Positions 20,627-30,274 of a stretch of 64,000 bases of DNA are shown here, piece by piece. Source of the DNA: Clusia tigrina (Eukaryota; Arthropoda; Insecta; Diptera; Clusiidae); assembly GCA_920105625.2 (NCBI GenBank), contig OV050030.1:189095887-189159886 (forward strand), written 5' to 3'. A program made the translations under genes and the position numbers. Positions within the stretch are counted from its first letter, which is position 1. Every line of letters begins with the position of its first letter. The notes beneath the pieces are model-generated. The model did no database searches. It worked only from the letters and a program-made list of their open reading frames with translations, and was not told the origin of the DNA.

Positions 20627-20680
20627 CCAACAGCAGCATCAGCATATACAAAAGAAAATTATAAACAATTTGAAACCTAA
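20135..20680 (+). CDS. Unassigned coding-like exon with an in-frame TGA and Thr-rich tail
   Basis: A single frame from about 20135 to TAA near 20680 is open apart from one TGA at 20285-20287. Before it the protein reads CICEGAWPHFNIAQIVVVD; after it, SIRRRETHPYTRTIPFEL, FSTRQHVRFEVKGGTITI and then a Thr run (about 10 Thr, from ACA repeats) and a stop. A polyadenylation-like AAAATAAAAA follows at 20703. The block has the composition of a secreted or extracellular protein rather than a TE enzyme, but I do not recognise it. It could be the last exon of a host gene, a pseudogene or chance. The antisense frame 20155-20403 looks less protein-like. Confidence 0.35.
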
Positions 20681-20784
20681 AATTTTCTGTGAATAATGTG
20701 TTAAAATAAAAAGATTTGAGAAAATTTTTATTTTATTTTAAAATAATTAATTAAATATATATATAAAAAATAAAAATATTTATA

Positions 20785-21033
20785 TTATTCAAGGGAATAT
20801 TTCCCAATCTCGCAGATGAAGACCATCGTCGTCATCACCTTCTTCAGATTTATCCCAGCTTCTTCGCTGGGATTTAACTGGAATTGCAGCAGTCTCGTCT
20901 GGAGGAGTTCCTCCATCTCTGGGGCATCCCAGCACGCTTTTGCGAATCTTGGAGCAAATAGCACCGCTTCATTATATTCTTTCCAATATGCTGGTGCCTC
21001 CGTGTTGATATATACATCTTGTGCAGCTTCCAT
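20785..21033 (-). CDS. Small unassigned protein (82 residues) with upstream TATA box
   Basis: The frame is open from 21090, but the first Met overlaps a TATA-like sequence, so I place the start at the Met at 21033 (MEAAQDVYINTEAPAYWK). The protein is acidic at its start, with aromatic-rich AYWKEYNEAVLFAPRFAKA, a helical middle (WDAPEMEELLQTRLLQFQL) and a hydrophobic end. TATAAATA (plus-strand 21078-21085) lies about 45 bases before the ATG, and A-rich AATAAA signals follow the stop. I do not recognise a family. It may be a small gene, or an ORF of an unrecognised DNA element. Confidence 0.4.
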   Translation of the reverse strand: MEAAQDVYINTEAPAYWKEYNEAVLFAPRFAKACWDAPEMEELLQTRLLQFQLNPSEEAGINLKKVMTTMVFICEIGKYSLE

Positions 21034-21077
21034 GTTTATTGTTTTCTGTTCTCTGTTTATTCTAGTAGAATTACTCG

Positions 21078-21085
21078 TATTTATA
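21078..21085 (-). promoter_or_regulatory. TATA box before the 82-residue frame
   Basis: TATAAATA read on the minus strand, spaced to give a start site 15-20 bases before ATG 21033. It is a motif match only; AT-rich DNA makes chance matches likely. Confidence 0.3.
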
Positions 21086-21269
21086 TGCAAAAATCATCCA
21101 GCCATATATGCGATAACAAGTAAATCATTAGCTAGAAAAAATTATTCATACAACGTACAACCATATATGCGATCTAAATATTCACATAAAACTGTTATGC
21201 TCAAATTTTCTAATCTTCGCGGATATATAAAAAATAGAAATAATAAAGATTAATTCATTCTGAAATAAA

Positions 21270-22126
21270 CCAGTTTGATGACAGCGTCCGGAGGAGAGCA
21301 GGGTTCATCTCCTGGGAAGTATGCTGATGCCACCACCACTTCCATCGGACTTCCATGGATGGATACGGGTATCTGAAGAGCGATTAAGTCTCCGGAGAGT
21401 TATTCTGAAAAACATAAAGTTATAGGTATTTCGAAGGCTAATGCAAGCCCTAGGGCAAGTGGATGTAACATCATACATTACCCGTATGTCTTTGCCTGTC
21501 AGGTCCTTGGCCTGACCCTGTGTACCCAGGGTTCCTGAACCAGCACCAGCCCAAGTTGTTGTTTGGTGAAGCATCTCGTAATAACAGCGGATGCGGCCTT
21601 AGCGTTTTCAGATTTATTTGGACTAGCTGTATTTGGGCTAGACCCTCCTCATCACCCTCACGGTCACGAGGTAGAAGGCTGATCTCTTCGGTGGCATTAG
21701 ACACCGCCATCTCCTCAACCACCTTGGTTGCGACATCAGCAGGTAAAACTGGTTATATTGTCCCAGTTGGAGCGCTTATTGTTGTCGCTGCCGCCCTGCC
21801 AATCCGAGGTATATGCAGGTGTACAGGCACCCGACCAAATCTGTAATGCAGGAAGCTGCCGCGCTTCTTTATAGCGTCTAGAGATCTGTTGCCGATCCCT
21901 ATCGTTATAAGCTTACCATTGTTTCTTCCTTACTCTTGAAAATCCTCCACATCGAGGTATGGAGGCCCCCGTTCTGCGTCACGAGGATATACAGGAGTGT
22001 ACTGTCCACTGGGCGGAAGTATATACCTTCAGAGGCTATTACAGTTTTCCACCCTTTTGCCAAGGCGTCGAGTGCTTTTTCAATTTCTCCGAGTTTTCGA
22101 GTAAGGACCTGCTCGGGAAGAATCAT
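21270..22126 (-). pseudogene. LOA-like non-LTR element, ORF1 end and endonuclease start
   Basis: At 21905-22126 a frame reads LGEIEKALDALAKGWKTVI then LYILVTQNGGLHTSMWRIF, resembling the C-terminal ORF1 region of LOA-like elements. Further along (21270-21640, several frames) are the endonuclease start KAASAVITRCFTKQQLGLV then LVQEPW (metal-binding Glu), CPRACISLRNTYNFMF and DLIALQIPVS, MEVVVASAYFPGDEP. The catalytic C-terminal half of the endonuclease is not present; sequence changes to the AT-rich segment at about 21268. Multiple frame changes and stops. Confidence 0.55.
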
Positions 22127-22490
22127 TCTCCATCATGACAATGCGAGCTCTAACTCATCTCGTCAAACAGGTGTATTTTCGAGAAGTCAAAACATCGAAT
22201 TGATAACTCATCCTCCGTACTGTCCTGATTTGGCACCCAATGACTTCTTGTTCCCGAATATCAAAGGTAAAATGCGTGGTCAACGATTTACGAGCGCCGA
22301 AGGAGCAGTTAAAGCCTTCCAAAATCATGTTTTGAGAGAAATGGAAAAACTACTTTGGCAGATGGTTTGAACGAATGCAAAAGTGTGATGATCAATACAC
22401 AGGGGAATATTTCGAAAAACAATAAAGCAATTTTCATTTAAAAATGTTTTTTATTATTTGCTATTTTCGAAATATAAATAGTACCCCTCG
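22127..22490 (+). pseudogene. mariner transposase C-terminal fragment with one end
   Basis: The reading ILHHDNASS ... HPPYCPDLAPNDFLFPNIKG carries the second and third catalytic Asp blocks of mariner transposases (family known as DD34D), followed by GQRFTSAEGAVKAFQ and a stop at 22370. Downstream, AATAAAGC and an end CCCCTCG/TA at 22484-22492 look like the right terminal repeat. The 5' half is missing: the fragment abuts the LOA-like piece at about 22126. Confidence 0.75.
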
Positions 22491-22500
22491 TATACATATG

Positions 22501-24176
22501 CAGTAGAAACTCGGTTCTTGCTCGTAATGAAAACCAGGCTTGGTTTCGAGGTTGTCGCAAGTACCGAGCAATTTTTTTCCCATATAAACTAAAAGGAATT
22601 TCCCTGATATTAAAGAAATTTTCGATTTGGGTCTGTTTTGTGCACGCTCGCTTGTTCAGTGCTGCACTGCTTCTAAGCCTTTGGAGCGTCATAATATGAT
22701 CTTAGGAAGCATTGATTGGCTCTGCCGAATCCAAGCATATATTGAATGCTGATGTGGTCTCCTTTGATGTAATTTTTTTCGAATTGAGTATCACGTCGTT
22801 AGTTTCATTGCCGACAGTTTCGTCATCGTCACTACAGTATTCCTTATTTAAAGCTGTGAGCTCCAAAATACGTTCATCAATGCATTGCTGGATTTCAAAA
22901 TGTAAGACTTCCTCCAGTGGTTCTACTTCCCGCAGCAAAGTTGAAATTAATTGAATATTGGATGTGTCATGTGCTATCAGTAAACGTAACTCAGAAAGAG
23001 GAATGATATCTTCGCTATCCCAGTCAGACATTTTTTCAAACAGTTTTTGAAACGATGACCGAATTGAAGTTACATTAAGAGCATCCCATGCATTAGCTAA
23101 AAAGCATATTGCATCTTTCATGTTGATGTTTCGCAGAGGCTCATCTATAGTTTTTCCGCGAGAAACAATGTGACTCAATTTGCTTTTCTTGTAGTTCAGT
23201 TTAGTAAAGCTTATAACATTTTGATCCATTGGCTGTATTAATGCTGTACAGATTGGAGGAAACCACATTACCGACATTTGAACATCAGCTTTTTCCAGAA
23301 GGTTTGGCCAGGAAGGAACTCCTTTACCTGTTTATTTAAGCAAATTCATATTAAAAGAAGAGTCATTGTTTTAAAAAAATTAATTACCTATATACCTCTG
23401 GAACAAATGCTCTGTGCAACCATTCCTCAAACAAAGCCAATGTCATCCAGGAACTTTTGTTCCCATTGTAGACAACAGGCATATCCGCAAAATTTTTTAA
23501 TGACCGTGGCTTCGCCGATTTTCCAATAAACATTAATTTTACTCAGGGATTTCCGGCAGCATTGGTACAAGTAAGGAACGTTATTCTCTCTTTACTGATT
23601 TTTTGCCCCAAAGCCGAGGTTTCTTTAGAGCGCACAAGAGTTTTATCGGGTAAGAGCTTCCAAAATAAGCCAGACTCATCGGCATTGTATATCTGCTTCT
23701 TTTTCAAACTTAAATCCATTCTAGTTTTGTTTAATTCGTCCAAAAATGGGTTAATGAAATCATTCTCTCATTTGACAATTTCTCTCCACACATTTTCAGC
23801 CTTCGGATTCCATGCCTCTTTGAACAATGCTTTTTCATTTTTGGAAACTCCGGAATCTTAACTGTCTTCCTTTTACCTGGACCGGATTCAGAACACGAAG
23901 TACACTTTTTTATGGAAAATTCATTTTTCTTGACACGGGATATTGTTGCTCTATGCACGTTAAAGCTTTTCGATAAGACATTGATGGATACTCCCGCATT
24001 TTGTTTGTTCAAAATATTCGATTTTTCTTTAATGGTAAGCTACGTGAACTTTTTCTTTGCTATTATGAGACCGCGCCGTGCTAAAGTTAACTTGAAACTG
24101 AGAGGAATTCATATGCCGCCTAACATCATATGAATTTGTTGGCACTCGAGTATGTGCAAGAATCGAGTTTCTACTT
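22501..24176 (-). mobile_element. Tigger/pogo-type DNA transposon with terminal inverted repeats
   Basis: Left end CAGTAGAAACTCGGTTCTTG (22501) and right end, read on the minus strand, AAGTAGAAACTCGATTCTTG (24176) are near-perfect inverted repeats. They bracket a decayed transposase on the minus strand. The flanks are TATG and TACA, so the TA target duplicate is partly mutated. The element is about 1.68 kb, shorter than the usual 2.1-2.7 kb, fitting internal deletions. Confidence 0.8.
22702..24012 (-). pseudogene. Tigger/pogo transposase, broken
   Basis: Three frames in order. 23731-24012: N-terminal psq-type helix-turn-helix (INVLSKSFNVHRATISRVKK). 23543-23743: start of the DDE domain with QIYNADESGLFWKLLP, the first catalytic Asp, and DKTLVRSKE. 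22702-23277: end of the DDE domain (FPPICTALIQPMDQNVISF) and the acidic C terminus. The block between 23277 and 23543, which should carry the second and third catalytic residues, is partly deleted or unreadable. The CENP-B-type second helix-turn-helix is mostly missing. Confidence 0.75.
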
Positions 24177-24335
24177 TACATAGTCATATACATATACAGA
24201 TAATATGCATATAAATATACATATACATACGAGTATACATATTCATATACATATACAGGTAGAAATAAATATAGACATAGATATACATACACATATACAC
24301 ATTATTACATATTACATAAACATATACATATCAGG
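24177..24335. repeat. Degenerate ACATA/CATATA microsatellite
   Basis: Irregular CATATA and ACATAT repeats with scattered changes. It forms the 5' flank of R1-clade copy 2; a similar tract is at its 3' flank. Confidence 0.85.
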
Positions 24336-24425
24336 GTCAGGGGGGAACCAGTCAGGGGGGAACCAGTCAGGGGGGAACCAGTCAGGGGGGAACCAGTCAG
24401 GGGGGAACCAGTCAGGGGGAATCAG
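24336..24425 (+). repeat. 15-bp tandem repeat at the 5' end of R1-clade copy 2
   Basis: The unit GTCAGGGGGGAACCA is repeated about six times with a degenerate last copy. The abrupt change from AT microsatellite suggests that it is the start of the element's 5' leader. Confidence 0.85.
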
Positions 24426-25105
24426 TCAGGCAAAGCATCTAATTGCCCCTCACTGGGAGGGGCTAGAGCGATCCTGGTGTGGGACACCCTCAAGAAGACT
24501 CACTGCCTCCACGTGGCGGCCCCGGCCAATGGCACACCAGCACCCGCTGATGGCCAGCTGAAGTGAGCAGCGCACCCAGAGATAGCGATGACCCCCTCAT
24601 GGGGCGGCTGTCTGGGCAACGGGGGACAACGAGGGATCAACGATGGAACAGCGAGGGACCATCGTGGGACCACAAAGGGACATCGTGGGATCTGTTGTAC
24701 CTCAAATCAAGGCCGAGACCGGTAACGCCTTGATTATGGCATACCGGAAACATAGGAAATAAGCTGATGCTTGTGGGCTGACGATTGCGGTATGCTGCCA
24801 CCTCAGTAAGTAAGAGTGAAATCTTACAGAAATGGCTGGTAGCTTAATGCTGCAATCGCCCCCGGCCCGTTAAAACCATGGCAGGTCTCAGGAAACGCTC
24901 GATGCTCGTCACCATTAAATTGGCAGTGCAGGCTCGGATGTAACATTCCCGACTAGCGCTGGTCTGGCTCTGAACATAAGCGCCCATAAGGACTTGTGTC
25001 AACCCTCGCATGGCCTCCCTGCTGCGGCAAAGATAACCCTGGGACCATTAAGACGACTGCACTACGAGCAAAGATAACGGTCTTGAGCGGGGACCCAATC
25101 AATAA
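24426..25105 (+). promoter_or_regulatory. 5' leader of R1-clade copy 2
   Basis: Non-coding, GC-rich. 24600-24700 has short repeats around GGGACNNCGTGGGA. 24731-25060 carries the blocks shared with copy 1 (see 1821-2806). ORF1 starts at 25106. Confidence 0.5.
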
Positions 25106-26623
25106 ATGAATACTAACAATAACAATACCAACAAAACAAACAAAGACGACGGTGTGATGAAGGACCCCTTCGGCAGGAGGTCTACTATTCAGAGGACCCC
25201 TCCTCCGGTAATAAGAAAGACGGTGGTGCGGAGAAACACACTGGCAGACACCAGTGAGCTTCAGCGAGTGATGGGCATGAGGGCCGATCCGACGGCAATG
25301 GCGCTCATCCCTCCCGATGAGGTAATTGCCAAAGGCAAAATGGCGGTGCTGGAGTGGCACATTGAAGCACTCATAGCTTTCCTTGTGCCAAGGCACAATG
25401 TACATGCCGACATCAAGTGGAAGGCATCCAAAATCCGGGATGTCTGCTTGCAGGTCGTCGAGGAGCAGGACGCAGGTACGGCTGCGAGAGTGCCACAGCT
25501 GGTGCAAGCCGACAGGGCAGTCCAGACTGAAGGGCGGACGGAGAAGGTGGACAAGGAGGTGCAGGTTGGCGGCCCTCCTGTGGACAACCAAGGCAAAGCC
25601 GGTGCGCTTCGCGGAATTGCCCCTGCCCAGGCGAAGAGCTACGCGGCCGCAGTCGCAACGCCAAAGCGCCCCCGTGAGAAGGGGGATCGGGAGCAAGTAA
25701 GTCCGAATAGCCGAGCGGTAGCTAAGAGGAGGAGGGGGGATGCCCCGACACTGGCGGCCGAGAAAACGGCAACCCGGCCAAATACTAAGACCCATAAACC
25801 TATGGCTGGAAAGGCGGAGGGTGCAAAAGTTGAGTAGACCACAGTTCGTTCCAGACAATAAGCGAAGCGAAAGGGCCCGAAGCCTAAGCCAGCGCGCCCC
25901 GATGCCATCGTCATCAGGGAAACTGGCACGGTGAGCTACACGGACATCCTCCGCAAGATCAAGAGGGACCCGCAGCTGTCAGAGCTGGGAGAGAGCGTCC
26001 GCAGGATCCGAAAGACGGCCAAGGGTGAACTGCTGCTGGAGTTGAGCGTGGCGGCAGATCCAAAGACACCCCAGTATCATGAGGCGGTGGCGACTGTCCT
26101 GGGAACCAGTGTGGAGGTGCGTAAGCTCACGCAGGAAACCCTAGTGGAGGTGAAAGACCTGGACGAAGTCACCACGGTGGAAGATGTCCACGAGGCGCTG
26201 TGTACAGCCAATCACTCGGAGAGACCTCCCGTGGATGCAATCAGGTCCCTCAGGAAAGCGTACGGTGGAACACAGACAGCGGTCATCAGTCTGTCGCCCC
26301 AGGCAGCCGCAGCTCTTCTGAAAGCTGGCAGGCTGAGAGTCGGATGGAGCTCATGCCGGGTGCGCGAAAATGTGACTCCCCTGCGTTGTTACAAATGTAT
26401 GGAGTTCGGCCACACCGCGCAGAAATGCGGTAGCAAGGACGATTGGCGCCACAAGTGCTACAGATGCGGCACAGAGGGCCATAACGCACGGGAGTGCGAC
26501 AAGGCCCCCACCTGTGCCCTCTGTGAGGCCAGCGGCCGCAAGGATGTGGAGCATCCGACAGGATGCAGCTCATGCCCATCCTACAAGCGAGCCGCGGAGA
26601 AGAGGTCCAGGCGCAGGAGATGA
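25106..26623 (+). pseudogene. R1-clade copy 2 ORF1 (Gag-like), two in-frame stops
   Basis: The N-terminal part (25106-25837, 243 residues) has a helical region and a basic linker, then TAG at 25835 and TAA at 25858. The same frame continues to TGA at 26621 with PDAIVIRETGTVSYTDIL, an RRM-like region (YGGTQTAVISL) and three knuckles: CYKCMEFGHTAQKC, CYRCGTEGHNAREC and CALCEASG. So only two stops split an otherwise continuous ORF1 of about 505 codons. The break is at the same linker where copy 1 changes frame. The product would coat element RNA. Confidence 0.8.
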
Positions 26624-29527
26624 GGATGTTCCAATTCAATCTCAACCACTGCGAGGCTGCACAGGATCTCCTGGAGCAGGCCGTTAGGGAACAGATGGTC
26701 GATGTTGCAGTGCTTAGCGAGCCGTATAGGCGCAAGCACCAAGGAGTATGGCCCGAAGACACCACTGGTGGTGCCGCACTTTGGGTGTGCGGAACCAAGC
26801 CTATACAACTAAGCAACATAGAGAGAAGCGATTGCTACGTCAGAGCGACCATTGGAGGGACCACGGTGTACAGTTGCTACATGCCGCCGAGCCTAACTGC
26901 GGACGAGTTCGAGTCAGTGGTAGACAGACTTGCTCTGGACGCGCAGGGAAGGAACCCCGTAGTGATTGCCGGCGACTGCAACGCATGGGCAACTGAATGG
27001 GGTTGCGCCCGAACCACACCGAGAGGTCATATCCTCATGGACGCGTTTGCGGCTCTTGACGTAGTCGTCATGAACGCGGGAGAGGCGACTTTTGTGAGAG
27101 GAGAAGCCATATCTGTGATCGACCTTACGTTCCTCAGCAGCGGTTTAGTCAGAGGAGCCAGGTGGATTGTGAGTTCCGCGTACACCCACAGCGACCACAA
27201 TGCAATTTGCGTTGACTTGGATAGGAACAAACAACGGCGGAGGACAGGCCTGTGGCCGAAAGGCTGGAGAGCGGACGCCCTCGACGACGGCGCGCTCCAA
27301 GTCATGTTGGAGGACTTTGAGCTGCAAGGCAGTGCGGCGGAAATGGCGAACCAGCTAGCGGGCCAGCTAGAGAGCGCCTGCGATGCGGCGATGCCCAGGC
27401 GGGCCTATGGTGGAAACTATAAATCCGTTTATTGGTGGACGGACGAGATCACCTGCCTACGCAAGGAATGCCACGTAGCAAGACGAAGGCAACAGCGTGC
27501 AATAGGCAACCCAGACCGCCTGCAACTGCGCCAGTTGTACAAAGAGGCTAAAAGAAGGCTGAAGACGGCCATAAAGGCTAGCAAGCGCAGGAGTTTCACC
27601 GAGCTATGTGCACTGGTTGAAGACAACCCGTGGGGCACGGCATATAGGCTCGTGATGAAAAAGCTCCCCTGCTACAGGCAGAAAGCCCCAAGCTGCCCAA
27701 ACTTGCTCAAAAGCATTGTGGGAGAGCTCTTCCCAGTGCCAAATTATGTGCCTGATCAGTTCTCTCCCGAGCTGGGCGAAGAAGTACCCAGTGTAATGAC
27801 AGAAGAGGTGTTGCGGGCGGTTGGAAAGTTTGGGGACCAGAAGGCACCTGGCCCAGATGGAATTCCCAACCGAGTGCTGAAAACCGCAGCTGCACTACAC
27901 CCAGAAACACTGAGGTCACTTTACGACGCCTGTCTTAGGGAAGGAATCTTCCCGAAACGATGGAAAAGGCAGCGGTTGGTATTGATACCTAAAGCCAATA
28001 AGCCAGCAGAGGACCCATCGGCCTACCGTCCCCTATGCATGTTGGACACAGCAAGGAAGGTCCTGGAACGGATTATATGCGACCGGATCGACGAGGCGAT
28101 AGTGGATGCTGGAGGACTGGCGAGGCGCCAATATGGCTTCCGAAAGGCCAGATCCACCATGGACGCCATTGACGAACTCGTCCAAACGGCGAAGGAGGCG
28201 ATTCAGGGCCAAAGATGGAAGGGGGGTGCCAAGAGGTATTGCCTCGTGGTCACCCTCGACGTCAAGAACGCTTTTAACTCGGCCAGCTGGGCGCGCATAG
28301 CAGAAGCGCTGGTAGAGTTCAAAGTTCCCATCTATCTAAGGCGAATCATCACTAGTTATTTTAGCGACAGGATGCTATTATACGAGTCCGATAGAGGTGT
28401 AGAAACGTACAAGATCACCGGAGGAGTTCCCCAGGGGTCTGTACTGGGACCACTTTTCTGGAACGTTATGTACGATGGCATTCTCCGCATACGGGTGCCC
28501 GATTACGTTAAAATAATCGGATATGCGGACGACATAGCGCTAGTGATCACGGCGAAACACCAGGAGGAGGTAATAGCAGAGACCAATCACACAGTGGCCA
28601 CTGTTGGAAGATGGCTGGCGGATGTTGGCCTGAAGCTGGCAGAGCACAAAACGGAGGCTATCCTTGTGTCAGGTCGAAAGGTACAGGAGGTGGTGGAGAT
28701 AAGGGTTGGTGACTGCACCATTAACACGACCCCACATCTCAAATACCTAGGCGTCTGGATTGACGCAAGACTGACGTTCAAGGAGCACTTTCGGCGATTA
28801 GGTGAGAAGACAGCGCGGACCTGTTCCCAGCTCTGCCGGATAATGCCAAACGTCGGAGGGCCACGGCACTGGAAAAGAGCGCCCATATGGGCTGAGAAGT
28901 CGAGCGTAAAGGCCTACGTTCGCAGCATAGAGGCGGCGTATAGGAGATGTGCGCTCCGCACGATCTCAGCACACCGTACTGTGTCTGCAGACGCCGCGCT
29001 GGTGATAGCCGGTACGATCCCGCTGGACCTGCTGGCCAAGGAGGCGTGGAGCCTATACTACGGCGAGAGTTCACACGAGCTGAGTGCGGAAGATCGCGTA
29101 GCAGGCATTAGGCAAAGCACCATACAGGAGTGGCAAGCCCGATGGGATGCATCCGAAAAGGGCCGTTGGACGAGGAGATTGATCCCTGATCTCCAACGCT
29201 GGATGGATAGGTCGCATGGCGAGGTGAACTATTACGTCACACAGCTGCTGACCACTACACAGATTTCGGCTGGAGGAATCCCCCTGCTGCGACAATTGTG
29301 GAGGCACGGAGGCCGAGGACGTGGAACATGTTCTTTTTTCATGTCCACGATACAGCGGTGCCAGAGCGATACTGCAAACAGTCTGCGGAGAACCTGTGAC
29401 ACCGGACAACCTCGTGCACTATATGCTCGAGTGCCCGGAGAAATGGGACGTGGTGTGTGACACCTTGGCCGCAATTATGCGAGACCTCCGCCACTTGGAG
29501 TGGCGGCGACGTTCAGGGAATCAATAG
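26563..29527 (+). pseudogene. R1-clade copy 2 ORF2 (endonuclease, reverse transcriptase)
   Basis: 965 residues are open from ATG 26563, overlapping ORF1 by 61 bases in the -1 frame. Endonuclease: FQFNLNHCEAAQDLL, VLSEPYR, VVIAGDCNAWATEWG, SDHNAICVDL. RT: KAPGPDGIPNRVLK, YRPLCMLDTARKVLE, YGFRKARSTMDAI, VTLDVKNAFNSASW, GGVPQGSVLGPLFWN and IIGYADDIALVI with YADD near residue 655. The C-terminal zinc site (CDNCGG ... EHVLFSC) is in the +frame of 29321-29527, so one small indel near the C-run at 29280 breaks the frame shortly before the end. Everything through the RT is intact. RNase H is absent, as usual in R1. Confidence 0.88.
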
Positions 29528-29875
<348 letters not shown>

Positions 29876-29879
29876 TACA

Positions 29880-30263
29880 AGTTAACGCAGTCGGAAGGAC
29901 TGCGATTAAAAAAATATTCAAGCCGCAGCCAACAGCGGCATACTTACATATCCTTTAGCTGAATTAAACACACAATTGGATAATATTTAGATTTATTACA
30001 ATTTAATTAAAATGTCTTCACAACTCCAGGTCCTACTTAAGACTAACTCTATTCATAACTTATAAATTCTAAGCTGGGCCTAAAACTGACTGCGTCAGCA
30101 TTCCCTGGCCGCGGTACCGTTCCCACGCTGCAGCGGTATTGCACCGGATACGCGTGCAAGCATTCAGACGCTACGTCAGCAGATTCGGTGCATTTACCTA
30201 TGCTGCGCTCATGCTTGCTTGGGGACAGGTGTGAAGACAGGGGAGGCTACGGGCGTGTTAACT
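29880..30263 (-). repeat. 3' LTR of the errantivirus
   Basis: 384 bp, AGTTAAC...GTTAACT, identical to 38219-38602 except at 30116. It lies directly downstream of the purine tract in element orientation. Confidence 0.95.
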
Positions 30264-30274
30264 CCTCCCCCCTT
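30264..30274 (-). other. Polypurine tract of the errantivirus
   Basis: Minus strand AAGGGGGGAGG directly before the 3' LTR, overlapping the env stop codon by two bases. Confidence 0.85.

Larger units (their letters stand above)
19690..21265. other. AT-rich 1.6-kb segment between two halves of a LOA-like element
   Basis: The composition differs from both flanks. It holds a Thr-rich coding-like stretch on the plus strand (20135-20680) and a compact frame with TATA box on the minus strand (20785-21033). I found no terminal inverted repeats at its ends. 19690-20130 shows nothing else recognisable. Confidence 0.35.

Noticed and set aside
24205..24561. Frame encoding repeated GGNQS
   Set aside because: It is a reading of the 15-bp tandem repeat at the R1 leader start, with no conservation argument for coding.
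24953..25858. 301-residue minus-strand frame opposite R1 ORF1
   Set aside because: Antisense shadow in GC-rich ORF1 DNA; the plus strand carries the recognised protein.
26581..29474. Several 60-110-residue minus-strand frames across R1 ORF2
   Set aside because: GC-rich antisense shadows of ORF2.
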